Part shown: positions 1 to 7,844 of the stretch, piece by piece
Position numbering within the stretch: the first letter of the stretch is position 1
Layout of the letters: every line of letters begins with the position of its first letter
NCBI RefSeq assembly: GCF_014648095.1
Contig: NZ_BMQL01000041.1
Location: 1-39,962, forward strand
Length of the DNA: 39,962 nucleotides
Reading direction: 5' to 3'
Source: Deinococcus ruber
GTDB lineage: Bacteria > Deinococcota > Deinococci > Deinococcales > Deinococcaceae
Translations under genes and position numbers: made by a program
The notes under the pieces: generated by a model
Databases searched by the model: none
Seen by the model: the letters and a program-made list of their open reading frames with translations, nothing else
Told to the model about the DNA's origin: nothing

Positions 1-449
1 TGTCCAGAGCGGCTTTCTGCTCCGGGGTGTGCCGTCATTTCAGCTTGGCTGTGAGCGTGATCTTCAAAAGGAGTATTTTACTGGTACGTCCATGAAATAT
101 CCAGAGGCGATAACTTCGCTGTAAGCCAGAGCAACCCCGCCCGGCTGGGGCGGCTGGGCTCTCCCTCCCCCACCAAACCGCAAACGACGCGGTTCTGGTA
201 GGGGACTCCCGCCCAGACCCTTTTGGTTGAAGCAGCAACTCGCAACCTACCAACAGGCCCTTTTGACGCTGCTCGACGGTTCTCCCGCCAACAGAGGTCG
301 CCTGAAGGCGACGACGCTGGCCCGCTATGGGCGTGACCCTTTCGCCGAACTCCAAGCCGACCAGCTCAGTGCCGATGACCTGGCCATGCTTCTGCCTTGG
401 CCGCCTCAACGGCACTGACCACGGGCTGGTTTGATGCAACCGCCTTCTC
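1..449. other. gene-poor left edge, no confident gene
   Basis: No ORF here has a convincing start and ribosome binding site. A 63-codon plus-strand frame (227-418, TTG start) ends in a plausible helical peptide containing RYGRDPFAELQADQL, and could be the tail of a decayed gene. A longer minus-strand frame (35-493) is rich in Arg, Gly and Ser and looks like a shadow. I see no RNA gene or clear repeat in this stretch. Confidence 0.4.
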
Positions 450-533
450 ATGCTGCCCCGGTTCAGCAGCGGCCATGAACCGCTCTTCCCCATGAATAAA
501 CCTCCTCAGGGCTGTGCGCACCGCAAAGTTTTA

Positions 534-755
534 ATGGCGACCGAGCAGGACATCCATCGGCTCGACCTTCTCCGAACGCTGGTCGAGCAAGACGTGTTGT
601 TCACAACTCATCCCGTCCACGACGCCGAACTCCTTCGGGGAGCCTTGGCTTTCACCGCGTCCCACCTGACGCAGGAAACGCCCAGCCTGAAACACCAGAT
701 ACTGCGACATATTGCTGCGGAACGGGATGTTATTGATACCTGCATAAGTTGGTGA
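534..755 (+). CDS. uncertain small ORF, possibly a gene remnant
   Basis: The plus-strand frame from the ATG at 534 encodes 73 residues that read like a helical protein (MATEQDIHRLDLLRTLVEQD at the start). No ribosome binding site is visible. The opposite strand (770 to 531) also has an open 79-codon frame with reasonable composition, so which strand is coding, if either, cannot be decided by eye. The 3' end of this frame runs into the left arm of the 20-bp inverted repeat at 731-750, so an original gene could have been truncated there. I do not recognise the family. Confidence 0.25.
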   Translation: MATEQDIHRLDLLRTLVEQDVLFTTHPVHDAELLRGALAFTASHLTQETPSLKHQILRHIAAERDVIDTCISW

Positions 756-867
756 CGCCTTTGCTCCCATAGAGCCATCGCGGAGGACAATCCAATGGCG
801 TACGGGTCAGCATTACGAACAGCAAGTCAACAGGTCAAGCTGTCCCGAACTTATGCAGGTATCAATA
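731..867. repeat. 137-bp segment bounded by a perfect 20-bp inverted repeat
   Basis: TATTGATACCTGCATAAGTT at 731-750 is the exact reverse complement of 848-867. The two arms enclose 97 bp, which contain the start of the 53-aa gene at 795. The layout fits a small MITE-like element or a strong stem-loop. No convincing target-site duplication flanks it. In both directions the arm can be read in frame as TYAGIN, so an inverted duplication of a short coding piece is another possibility. Confidence 0.55.
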
Positions 868-956
868 GCCAGCAGGTGCACGCCGCTCAGATGCAACGAG
901 CCAAGCAGCGAAGACTCCGCCACCAGGCGTCGCTCGCTGAGACCGCAAACGAATAG
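795..956 (+). CDS. small basic hypothetical protein, 53 aa
   Basis: The ATG at 795 is preceded by GGAGGA about 8 nt upstream, a good ribosome binding site, and the frame stays open for 53 codons. The product is polar, basic and rich in Gln and Arg (AAQMQRAKQRRLRHQASLAE near the C terminus), probably one or two helices, with no signal peptide or membrane segment. The next gene at 1054, also short and basic with a good ribosome binding site, runs in the same direction after about 100 bp, so they may be co-transcribed. The right arm of the 20-bp inverted repeat lies inside this gene. No family is recognised; function unknown. Confidence 0.45.
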   Translation: MAYGSALRTASQQVKLSRTYAGINSQQVHAAQMQRAKQRRLRHQASLAETANE

Positions 957-1053
957 GCCATCGTGACGATAGACAGCGGACTACCAACGGAGCACGCTGG
1001 AACGATGACGAGTGAGGTGATGACCATGCTAGGGGAATAAAGGAGCCCCTGGT

Positions 1054-1353
1054 ATGGGATACCAACAAGTGCAGTGGAGAAATCGCCGTGCGCGACGCCT
1101 CAAACGTCATCGCCCCGGGCCGTTCCCTCGGTGGTGGGACGAGATGACCATCAGCGAGGTCAAGCGCTGGATCTACCGCAGTCAAAAGGTCAGGTCCCAT
1201 GGAGGGGCCAAGACCTACAAGCAGCGCTACACCGAGCAGTGGCGACAGCAGCGGCGCGAGCAGGAATACGCTGCACTGATCGGCGACGACGTGGCCTTTG
1301 AACGCATCTGTCCGGAGGGGACGCGCGGAGCCATCGGTATGGACATCTGGTAA
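1054..1353 (+). CDS. basic hypothetical protein, 99 aa
   Basis: The start at 1054 has AAAGGAG about 9 nt upstream. The 99-aa product has an N-terminal Arg-rich stretch (RNRRARRLKRHRPGPFPRWW at residues 9-28), a central helix-forming part with Trp and Tyr (MTISEVKRWIYRSQKV), and an acidic end. The basic N terminus suggests nucleic-acid binding, but no domain is recognised. It is convergent with the RNA-repair operon, and the 21-bp hairpin at 1362-1404 lies between the two transcription units. There is no sign of frameshift or truncation. Function unknown. Confidence 0.6.
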   Translation: MGYQQVQWRNRRARRLKRHRPGPFPRWWDEMTISEVKRWIYRSQKVRSHGGAKTYKQRYTEQWRQQRREQEYAALIGDDVAFERICPEGTRGAIGMDIW

Positions 1354-1361
1354 GCCTCTTG

Positions 1362-1404
1362 AGAGGACTGGGGTCGGCAGACAGTCTGCCGACCCCAGTC
1401 CTCT
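1362..1404. terminator. perfect 21-bp-stem hairpin between convergent genes
   Basis: Positions 1362-1382 and 1384-1404 are exact reverse complements with a single base between them, giving a very stable GC-rich hairpin. It sits between the stop of the 99-aa gene and the stop of pnkp, where a bidirectional terminator is expected. No T-run follows on either side, so intrinsic termination would be atypical; transcript-end protection or a protein site is also possible. Confidence 0.6.
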
Positions 1405-1426
1405 GCTCGCCCGATGACGTCAGTAA

Positions 1427-3970
1427 TCAGAGCCTTGGATCGAGCACCTCACTCTCCAGCGCCAGCACGCCGAAAATACACTCATGAACGCGCCGCAGCG
1501 GCTCCTTCTGGACGAAGCGGTCCAAGCCCTCCACCCCGAGCGCGAATTCGCGCAGGGCCAGCGTCCGTTTGCTGTTCAGGCCTCTGGCACGCAGCCGCTC
1601 CAGGTTCTCCGGAGCGCTGTATTCCGGCCCGTAGATGATGCGCAGATACTCCTGACCCCGCACCTTGATGCCCGGTTGCACCAGCCCTTTCTTTCCACGG
1701 GCGATGAACGACACGGGTTTGACCACCATGCCCTCCCCGCCAGCAGCCGTCCGGGCCAGCCACCAGTCCTCGGCATCGGCACAGCTCTCGGGGTTGTTCA
1801 CCTCCACCTGTCGATGCACTGTCTCGGTCAACAGTCCCGGCGCAGCCTCCACCAGGCGTTTCAGTGTGGTCAGGTGCCACACGTGATCCTTGTCCACATG
1901 CACCGCCCCCTCACTGGCGAGCAGGTGAAATGGGGCCACCCGGATGTCGGCCAGCGACGAAACCCGGCGAACGTACTGACGGTAAGCCGAGGTGTACGCC
2001 TGCGTCATCTCCTGACGTCGCCGTGTCCGGGCCAGCAGGTCACCCAAGGGGAGATTGCGCCGAACAGCGGCCTCCAGCACCGCCATTTCCGCAGGCAACG
2101 CTGCCCCTGCAGCTGCGCCGACCGCCGCGTACTGCCCACGAATCAAGCTGCCCGCTTTCAGAGACCAGGGCAGGATCTCAGCGTCGAGCAGCAGCCAGTC
2201 GGTGTTCAGTTCGTCCCACAGTCCGGCGTCCGTCACAGCCGCCTGCACACCTCCCAGGAGGGCCTGTTCCAGCGAGTCGTCTTCAAAAAAACGCCGCCCG
2301 GTACGGGTGTAGACCGTCCCAATGCCGCTGTCCGTGAGGCCGAAGCGCTGCTGGGCCGCTGCTGCGCTCCGGGTCACGATGACCACTGCCCGCGACCCCA
2401 TGTGCTTCTCTTCGCAGATCACCTGCTCCACGCCCGAACGTCGGTAATACTCGAACGCTTCCGAGGGGTACTCGAGATAGCCTTCCCGGCTGCTGGTTTC
2501 GCTGGGCGACATAGTCGGCGGCAGGTAGATGAGCCAGCGCGGATCGATGGCGAAGCGGCTGACCGATTCCAGCGCGGCGGCGGCCTCCTCTTCCCGCACG
2601 GTGACCCGCCCGCGCAGCCGGGTTTCGATCACGCGTTTCCCGACGAAGTCGGCGAGGTCGAGCACTTCATCGTGCTGCTGCTGCGAAGAAACCGCGCTCA
2701 GCGCTGGCTGTAATGGCCGGACGGGTTCGCTGTACACCTGACGCGCTGCCACACTCACCAGTTCCCGCTCGGGGTAGCGCAGGGCGGTGAGGGCCCCTCC
2801 GAAGACGCAGCCTGTATCGATGTCGATGGTGCGGTTCAGCCACTCCGCCCGCGGCACGGGCGTGTGCCCATAGACCACCGTCGCCTGCCCCCGGTATTCA
2901 GCAGCCCAGTTGAGCCGGACCGGAAGGCCGAATTCATCCGTCTCCCCCGTCGTCTCGCCGTACAGCGCAAACGTCCGGACCCGCCCCGACGCGCGGCCCT
3001 GGTACTCGGCCTTCATGCCTGCGTGGGCGACCACCACCCGACCTTCGTCCAGCACGTAATGGCTGACCAACCCCCGGATGAATTCGGCAACAGTCCGGCG
3101 GAACTCAGGCGTTTCCCGCGCGAGCTGTTCGAGGGAACGCTCCAGGCCGTGCGCGACCTTGACCTTTTCACCCCGGAGGGCACGCCCCAGCTTCTCGTCG
3201 TGGTTACCTGGCACACACAGCGCTGTGCCTGCCACCACCATCCCCATCACCAGCCGCAACACGCCCGGTGTGTCGGGCCCACGGTCCACCAGGTCGCCGA
3301 GAAAAACAGCGGTGCGGCCTGGGGGCGGCGTCACCTCCAGTGCCTCGTTCACGCGGTAGCCGAGCGTCTCCAGTAGCTCGCACAACTCCGTCAGGCAGCC
3401 GTGCACGTCACCGATAAAATCGAACGGGCCGTGTTCATGCTTCAGGTCGTTGTAGAGCCGGATACGGGTCAAGGTGGCGGCCTGCACGTCATCCGCCGAA
3501 CGCAGCACCGTCACCTGCCGGAAGCCTTCCGCCTGCAACTTGCCCAGCGATTTTCGCAGCTGACTGACCTGCTGTCCGGTGACGTGCGGGCCGAACGTCC
3601 GGTCAGGACGGGTGCGCCCGCGGTCCCGCAGCACCTCTTCCGGCAAGTCGAGCACCAACGCCACCGGGAGCACGTCAAATTCCTTCGCCAGCGTCACGAG
3701 GTGTTTCCGAGCGTCCGGCTGCACGTTGGTCGCGTCGATCACCGTCAGCAGGCCGCGTGCCAGCCGCTTGCGGGCCACGAAGTACAGCGCGTCGAAGGCG
3801 TCCTGCGTGGCGTCCTGAGCGTTCTCGTCACTGCTGACCAGCAGCCGGAAAGCGTCGCTCGACAACACCTCGCCGGGACGAAAGTGCTGGCGGGCGAAGG
3901 TGGTCTTGCCGGACCCGGACGCGCCGATCAGGGCGACTAAACAGAAGTCGGGGATGGAGATGGAAGTCAT
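1427..3970 (-). CDS. pnkp: Pnkp: polynucleotide kinase-phosphatase-ligase (RNA repair)
   Basis: Bacterial Pnkp heals and helps seal broken RNA: an N-terminal 5'-OH kinase, a central metallophosphoesterase that removes 2',3'-cyclic or 3' phosphates, and a C-terminal adenylyltransferase that seals ends in complex with Hen1. All three parts are visible in this 847-aa product, close to the usual family length. The Walker A motif GASGSGKTT is at residues 16-24. Phosphatase motifs are GDVHG (187-191), GDLVDRGPDT (from 225), GNHDEK (255-260), AHAGM and GHTP. The ligase motif EEKHMGSR has the candidate AMP-accepting Lys at 522. The ATG overlaps the stop of the upstream 249-aa gene by 4 bp, so this is the last gene of the operon. 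Hen1 is encoded four genes upstream, as expected for the Pnkp/Hen1 pair. Confidence 0.95.
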   Translation of the reverse strand: MTSISIPDFCLVALIGASGSGKTTFARQHFRPGEVLSSDAFRLLVSSDENAQDATQDAFDALYFVARKRLARGLLTVIDATNVQPDARKHLVTLAKEFDVLPVALVLDLPEEVLRDRGRTRPDRTFGPHVTGQQVSQLRKSLGKLQAEGFRQVTVLRSADDVQAATLTRIRLYNDLKHEHGPFDFIGDVHGCLTELCELLETLGYRVNEALEVTPPPGRTAVFLGDLVDRGPDTPGVLRLVMGMVVAGTALCVPGNHDEKLGRALRGEKVKVAHGLERSLEQLARETPEFRRTVAEFIRGLVSHYVLDEGRVVVAHAGMKAEYQGRASGRVRTFALYGETTGETDEFGLPVRLNWAAEYRGQATVVYGHTPVPRAEWLNRTIDIDTGCVFGGALTALRYPERELVSVAARQVYSEPVRPLQPALSAVSSQQQHDEVLDLADFVGKRVIETRLRGRVTVREEEAAAALESVSRFAIDPRWLIYLPPTMSPSETSSREGYLEYPSEAFEYYRRSGVEQVICEEKHMGSRAVVIVTRSAAAAQQRFGLTDSGIGTVYTRTGRRFFEDDSLEQALLGGVQAAVTDAGLWDELNTDWLLLDAEILPWSLKAGSLIRGQYAAVGAAAGAALPAEMAVLEAAVRRNLPLGDLLARTRRRQEMTQAYTSAYRQYVRRVSSLADIRVAPFHLLASEGAVHVDKDHVWHLTTLKRLVEAAPGLLTETVHRQVEVNNPESCADAEDWWLARTAAGGEGMVVKPVSFIARGKKGLVQPGIKVRGQEYLRIIYGPEYSAPENLERLRARGLNSKRTLALREFALGVEGLDRFVQKEPLRRVHECIFGVLALESEVLDPRL

Positions 3971-4716
3971 GTGGACACCTGCGGCAACAGAACCCGCACA
4001 GTCTCGATCGCCGTGTCATAGAGATCATACGATTCAGCATCGAGACCACGTTTGAGAGCCAGAAGCTGTCCATCTTCCAGGCATCTCAGCACTTCAGGGC
4101 GTACCAGCCAGCGTTCGATCTGTCTCCATTCAGACGAGTCTTTGCTTAGAAATGGATTCGGCTGGAAGGCTCCTCTTTCACCTCTCCAAAGGTCCACCAC
4201 AAAGGAGGCAAGTTGATCGGTAGAGGCAGAAACGACCGACAATTCCCAAGCCTCCAGATAGAGCGTGAGATCAGGTTCAACTTGTGCAATCGCTGTCAAC
4301 ACCGTATCTATCCCGAAGCCCATCTCCTGAACGCCTTGGCCCAGAGAAGCTCTCCACCAGGCCATCAGGTAACGGCGGATGGCCCCCTGCTCCGTTGCTG
4401 GCCACGCACGCCACTGCCCATACGCCAGCTTCCCCACCACGATTTCGGGATTTACGGCCAGTTCGTCTGCTGCCACGAGTTCCAGCAAGCGCGGCAACGC
4501 GTACTTGAGCAGTTCCGAATTGCCCACAGTGGTCAGGGCGTGAAAGGCAAAAGGAGTGAGATCGTGGGCACTCAGGTCACGAAGAGGCTTGGTCTTCATC
4601 GCGCCGATTTCAGATTCTGGAGTTCGGTAAGGTGACATCTCGACCTCTTCCGGCATTCGGTAGACCGAAAACGCTTCGTACAGCCCAGCCACTGCCTGCT
4701 CAAGTTCAGGCGTCAT
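3967..4716 (-). CDS. uncharacterised RNA-repair operon protein, 249 aa
   Basis: This 249-aa protein has no motif I can assign. It appears soluble and mostly helical, with a conserved-looking N-terminal part (SPYRTPESEIGAMKTKPLRD, about residues 28-47), a hydrophobic helical middle (LLKYALPRLLELVAADELAV) and a Trp-rich section (YGQWRAWPATEQ). No signal peptide or membrane segment is seen. Its start overlaps the stop of the RlaP-type gene by 4 bp and its stop overlaps the pnkp start by 4 bp, so it should be translated in step with both. The position suggests a structural or substrate-recognition role in RNA repair; that is inference from context only. Confidence 0.85.
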   Translation of the reverse strand: MTPELEQAVAGLYEAFSVYRMPEEVEMSPYRTPESEIGAMKTKPLRDLSAHDLTPFAFHALTTVGNSELLKYALPRLLELVAADELAVNPEIVVGKLAYGQWRAWPATEQGAIRRYLMAWWRASLGQGVQEMGFGIDTVLTAIAQVEPDLTLYLEAWELSVVSASTDQLASFVVDLWRGERGAFQPNPFLSKDSSEWRQIERWLVRPEVLRCLEDGQLLALKRGLDAESYDLYDTAIETVRVLLPQVST

Positions 4717-5486
4717 GCTTGGTCTCCCAATCGCAGCCGTACTAGCAGTTCACTCAGCGCGGCCCGCACTTCGGGTGCAACTTTGGGGGGCAGATGCGTC
4801 GCCTCGTGCGCGGCTTCCAGCGCAGTGGTCAGACGGCGGAAGTCCGCCTCGTAGATGTCCAGCGCGTGCCCGACGGGTTCATGCTCCCGCCCACCCTGCT
4901 TGCGAACGATCAGGTCATCCAGAAAAGGCAAGCCAGACTCGGCGTTCAGCGTCACCAGATTGGCTTCGACTTCCCCGGTTCGCATCAGATGAATGCCCGT
5001 CAGCAGGGTGCGGAAGGTGTAGAGCAACGGCTTGAGTTCGGGCAGTTCGCCGCATTCCAGCGGTTTGTGTAGCAGCTTCCACTGCCCTGCGCTGAACCCC
5101 AGGTAGTGATGGGCGTGATAGCGCGTCACACACTGGCGGCCCAGGAGGACCAGTTCGGCATGTTCGGGCGAGGTGTGAACCACCAGGGGCGAATGCAGTT
5201 GCTCCAGCACGTAGCCGTTGGGCCGCAGCATCAGCTCGATGAACTTGCGCGCGTCATGCGTCACCAGATCGAGTTCCACACCGTCTTCCATCCGGTCGAC
5301 CTTCACGGTGTCCTGCAGTGGATGGAGGCTCAGGACCTCCCGGGCGGGCAGGACATGCACGCCGCGCAGATCCCAGTCGCTGTCGGGGCTGGGAAAGCCG
5401 TACAGGTGCGCGCCGCTCACTGTGGCGAACAGCAGCGGGTACGGATGAGCCGAAACAGCGGCAGGCAGTTGAGGAGGAAAATTCAT
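4713..5486 (-). CDS. RlaP-type nucleotidyltransferase, first paralogue
   Basis: This is a predicted polymerase-beta-fold nucleotidyltransferase of the RlaP group, known from RNA-repair operons and thought to add nucleotides to RNA ends or modify them. The signature is clear in the 257-aa product: SGAHLYGFPSPDSDWDLRG at about residues 24-42 matches the GS-x(n)-SDxDLRG active site, with the two metal-binding Asp residues in SDWD. A third carboxylate is likely in ELDLVTHDARKF. The rest is helical, including a His-rich patch (YHAHHYLGF). It overlaps its neighbours on both sides by 4 bp. A second, diverged paralogue precedes it. The exact substrate is not evident from sequence. Confidence 0.85.
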   Translation of the reverse strand: MNFPPQLPAAVSAHPYPLLFATVSGAHLYGFPSPDSDWDLRGVHVLPAREVLSLHPLQDTVKVDRMEDGVELDLVTHDARKFIELMLRPNGYVLEQLHSPLVVHTSPEHAELVLLGRQCVTRYHAHHYLGFSAGQWKLLHKPLECGELPELKPLLYTFRTLLTGIHLMRTGEVEANLVTLNAESGLPFLDDLIVRKQGGREHEPVGHALDIYEADFRRLTTALEAAHEATHLPPKVAPEVRAALSELLVRLRLGDQA

Positions 5487-6397
5487 ATCGTCACGTCCAG
5501 CATGGCTGTTCTCGCCCGCAGCAGGTAGGTGTTCACGCGGTCATAGTCGGGTCGGTCGGGCAGGCGCGTTCTCTGAACGGCTGCATCGAACTGCTGGTGG
5601 AGCGTCAGCCGCCAGCGATTCAGTTCATCCCAGGGCAATTCGCCGCGCTTGACCGCCAGCAGCATGTCCCGATGCTGGCCCACATGCACCAGCACCTCGC
5701 CGGACTCCAGCACCGAGATGCCCGACAGCAACAGCCTCAACAGGTGCATGGCGTGCTTCCAGCGAATCTCGCCGTGGTTGCGAAGGTCCGCTTCCAGCTT
5801 CTTGAACTGACTCAGCACGTATCCGTTGTAGGTCTGGTAGACGAGGGTGGAGAGAAACGCCTCCTTCATCTCCAGCAGTTCCACAGCGATGGGCGTCGCT
5901 GTTTCGACAAGCGGGCTGTACAGCACTTCCAGCACGTTCGGATTGGCCTTCAGCGCCAGCATCAGAAACTTCTGCAACTCCCAGTAGGTTTCCTGCGTGT
6001 CGTCGTTCTCGAGTTGCTCCGGCACACCCCACAGCGACCAGTGCTGCGCCGCTGTGGGGAGATAGAAGCCGCGCCGATCCGTGTCTGAAGCGCCCGTATC
6101 GAGGCCGAACGCCCGCGAGCCAACCACCACCCGCAGTTGCACACTCGCCCACCAGTCTGGCGCGTCCGGGGCCTTGACGTCCTGATGCTGCCGATGGATC
6201 TGGAACTGGCGACGCAGCAGGCTGTGCTCGCTGCCGTCCGGAAACTGCACGCGATAGGCATGCTGCGGGTCAGCGGGCACCTGCACCACCACGCCGAGTG
6301 CCCCCGCCGGATGGAGCACAACGTTGCTGGGGGTGTGGATCACCGAGTGCGTGACGACCCGGGTGCCGACAGGCAGGAACTTCAGCGTGTTGTTCAT
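5483..6397 (-). CDS. RlaP-type nucleotidyltransferase, second paralogue with N-terminal extension
   Basis: This 304-aa protein has the same nucleotidyltransferase core as its neighbour but carries about 85 extra N-terminal residues that look like a small beta-rich domain (VHTPSNVVLHPAGALGVVVQ type sequence, ending in HSLLRRQFQIHRQ). The active-site motif is VVGSRAFGLDTGASDTDRRG at about residues 91-110, with the paired Asp residues in SDTD. The third carboxylate candidate is in ETYWELQKF. The first RlaP copy has DLRG where this one has DRRG, so the two may use different substrates. Its ATG overlaps the Hen1 stop and its stop overlaps the next ATG, both by 4 bp. Confidence 0.85.
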   Translation of the reverse strand: MNNTLKFLPVGTRVVTHSVIHTPSNVVLHPAGALGVVVQVPADPQHAYRVQFPDGSEHSLLRRQFQIHRQHQDVKAPDAPDWWASVQLRVVVGSRAFGLDTGASDTDRRGFYLPTAAQHWSLWGVPEQLENDDTQETYWELQKFLMLALKANPNVLEVLYSPLVETATPIAVELLEMKEAFLSTLVYQTYNGYVLSQFKKLEADLRNHGEIRWKHAMHLLRLLLSGISVLESGEVLVHVGQHRDMLLAVKRGELPWDELNRWRLTLHQQFDAAVQRTRLPDRPDYDRVNTYLLRARTAMLDVTI

Positions 6398-7755
6398 GGG
6401 GTGTCCCGGCTGAACACAGCCATCTGGGTGGGCGAGCCGAGTGACGGATCCACTTCGCCCACCGCCTTGAAGGTCACGCCGTAACCAAACGTTTCGGCCA
6501 CCCGCGTTGCCCAGGCCTGAAAGCGTTCACGGTTCCATTCGAAGCGGTGATCCTCATGCCGGGTGTCGCCCGCAGACAGCGAAGCATACCGGGCGTTGTA
6601 CTCGGCATTGGGCGTAGTGACGACCACCGTGCCGGGCCGGGCGTCGCCGAAGACCACCCGCTCCAGCGTCCACAGCCGTCCCTCGTCGAGGTGCTCGATG
6701 ACTTCGACCAGCGCGGCAGCGTCATAACCGCGCAGACGCGCATCTCGGTAGGTCAGCGATCCCTGGATCAGTGTCAGGCGGGCACGCACCGTCGGCGGCA
6801 GGTCATCCAGCCTCAGAAAGCGTTCGGCGCGTTTCAGTTCGCGGGGGCTGACGTCCATCCCCAGGATCTCCCGGAACTGTGCATTCGCGAGTAGAGGTTT
6901 CAGCAGGTGTCCTTCCCCACAGCCCAGGTCGAGCACCCGCGCCGCGCCGCTGGCCGTCAGTTCCGCCTCGACGGCGGCGAGGCGCTGGGCATTCAGGGAC
7001 GGCGTGGCCAGAGGAAGCTCGTCCGGCTGTCCGAACTGCGCAGTGGCCAGGCGGAGCAGATCCCGCTGATGCTTGAGCGCGCGGCGCAGGATCAAGGCCC
7101 GCTCTGGATGGTGCTCGAGCCAACCCGCCCCGAATCGTGCCAGGCGTTCGACTTCCTCTTCCCCCACGAAGTAGTGCTTGGCGTCGTCCAGCACCGGAAT
7201 CAGAACATGCAGGTGTGCCAGCAGCGCCTTGAGGGGCACCGTTCCGTACAGGCGCAGATCAAGATAAGGGCTGTCGCCCCATTCGGGATACTGCTCGTCC
7301 AGGGGCAATACGCGGGCTTCTACCCGGTAGCCGAGAGGACTGAACAGACGGGACGCCAGATCCGTTCCCCCACGGGAAGGCAGGGCGGGCAAATGCACCT
7401 CGAAGGGCAGCGCCTGATCGACCAGCTCGGGCTTCTCCTTGCTGCGCCCGCTCATGGCCGTGCCGAAGGCCTCCCGCAGCGCCCCGGTCAGGAAGCTGCT
7501 GGCGGCGTACGGGCGGTCATTCACGTACGGCTCCAGCGGAGCGCCGCTTCCCTGCCCCGCCCGGCCGCGTGACAACTCGACTGGGTCGAGTTCGACCAGC
7601 AGCGCCACGGTGCAGCGTTCCTCACTGACCTCCGGGTAGAACACCTGGCCGTGTCCCACCCCCAGCGTGAACGAGAACACGCGCTCGGGGTGCTTGTGCA
7701 GGAGAAAGCCGAGGTCGGTGGCGGGTCGGTGGGTGGTGGTCAGGGTCAACAACAT
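6394..7755 (-). CDS. hen1: Hen1: 3'-terminal RNA ribose 2'-O-methyltransferase
   Basis: Bacterial Hen1 methylates the 2'-OH at the broken 3' end during Pnkp repair, which protects the repaired RNA from being cut again by the same ribotoxin, and its N-terminal half activates the Pnkp ligase. The N-terminal domain begins MLLTLTTTHRPATDLGFLLH. The C-terminal methyltransferase has the SAM-binding motif VLDLGCGEGHLL, then DVSPRELKRAERFL, and the Hen1 metal-site signature VEVIEHLDEG (E-x-x-E-H) followed by HRFEWNRERFQAWA. I start it at 7755 because AAGGAG lies 6 nt upstream and known Hen1 proteins begin at this sequence; the frame extends 29 codons further upstream. The product is 453 aa. A gap of about 89 bp separates it from HD-Pnk, the only real spacing in the operon. 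Confidence 0.93.
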   Translation of the reverse strand: MLLTLTTTHRPATDLGFLLHKHPERVFSFTLGVGHGQVFYPEVSEERCTVALLVELDPVELSRGRAGQGSGAPLEPYVNDRPYAASSFLTGALREAFGTAMSGRSKEKPELVDQALPFEVHLPALPSRGGTDLASRLFSPLGYRVEARVLPLDEQYPEWGDSPYLDLRLYGTVPLKALLAHLHVLIPVLDDAKHYFVGEEEVERLARFGAGWLEHHPERALILRRALKHQRDLLRLATAQFGQPDELPLATPSLNAQRLAAVEAELTASGAARVLDLGCGEGHLLKPLLANAQFREILGMDVSPRELKRAERFLRLDDLPPTVRARLTLIQGSLTYRDARLRGYDAAALVEVIEHLDEGRLWTLERVVFGDARPGTVVVTTPNAEYNARYASLSAGDTRHEDHRFEWNRERFQAWATRVAETFGYGVTFKAVGEVDPSLGSPTQMAVFSRDTP

Positions 7756-7761
7756 GCCGGG

Positions 7762-7767
7762 CTCCTT
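7762..7767 (-). promoter_or_regulatory. ribosome binding site that fixes the Hen1 start
   Basis: On the minus strand AAGGAG lies 6 nt before the ATG at 7755. It supports this start over the upstream ATG of the same frame at 7842. All the other junctions in this operon are start/stop overlaps, so this gene is the only internal one with its own clear site. Confidence 0.75.
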
Positions 7768-7844
7768 GAAAATGTCGATCCATACGCTAGCAGGGGCCAC
7801 GCTGTCCTTCAGCGGACGTGTCGGTGGGCAAAAGGCAGGCATGC

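Noticed and set aside
1484..2713. 409-codon plus-strand frame opposite pnkp
   Set aside because: It is the complement of the strongly supported Pnkp gene. Its translation is low-complexity and lacks any domain, and Pnkp has all three catalytic motif sets in order.
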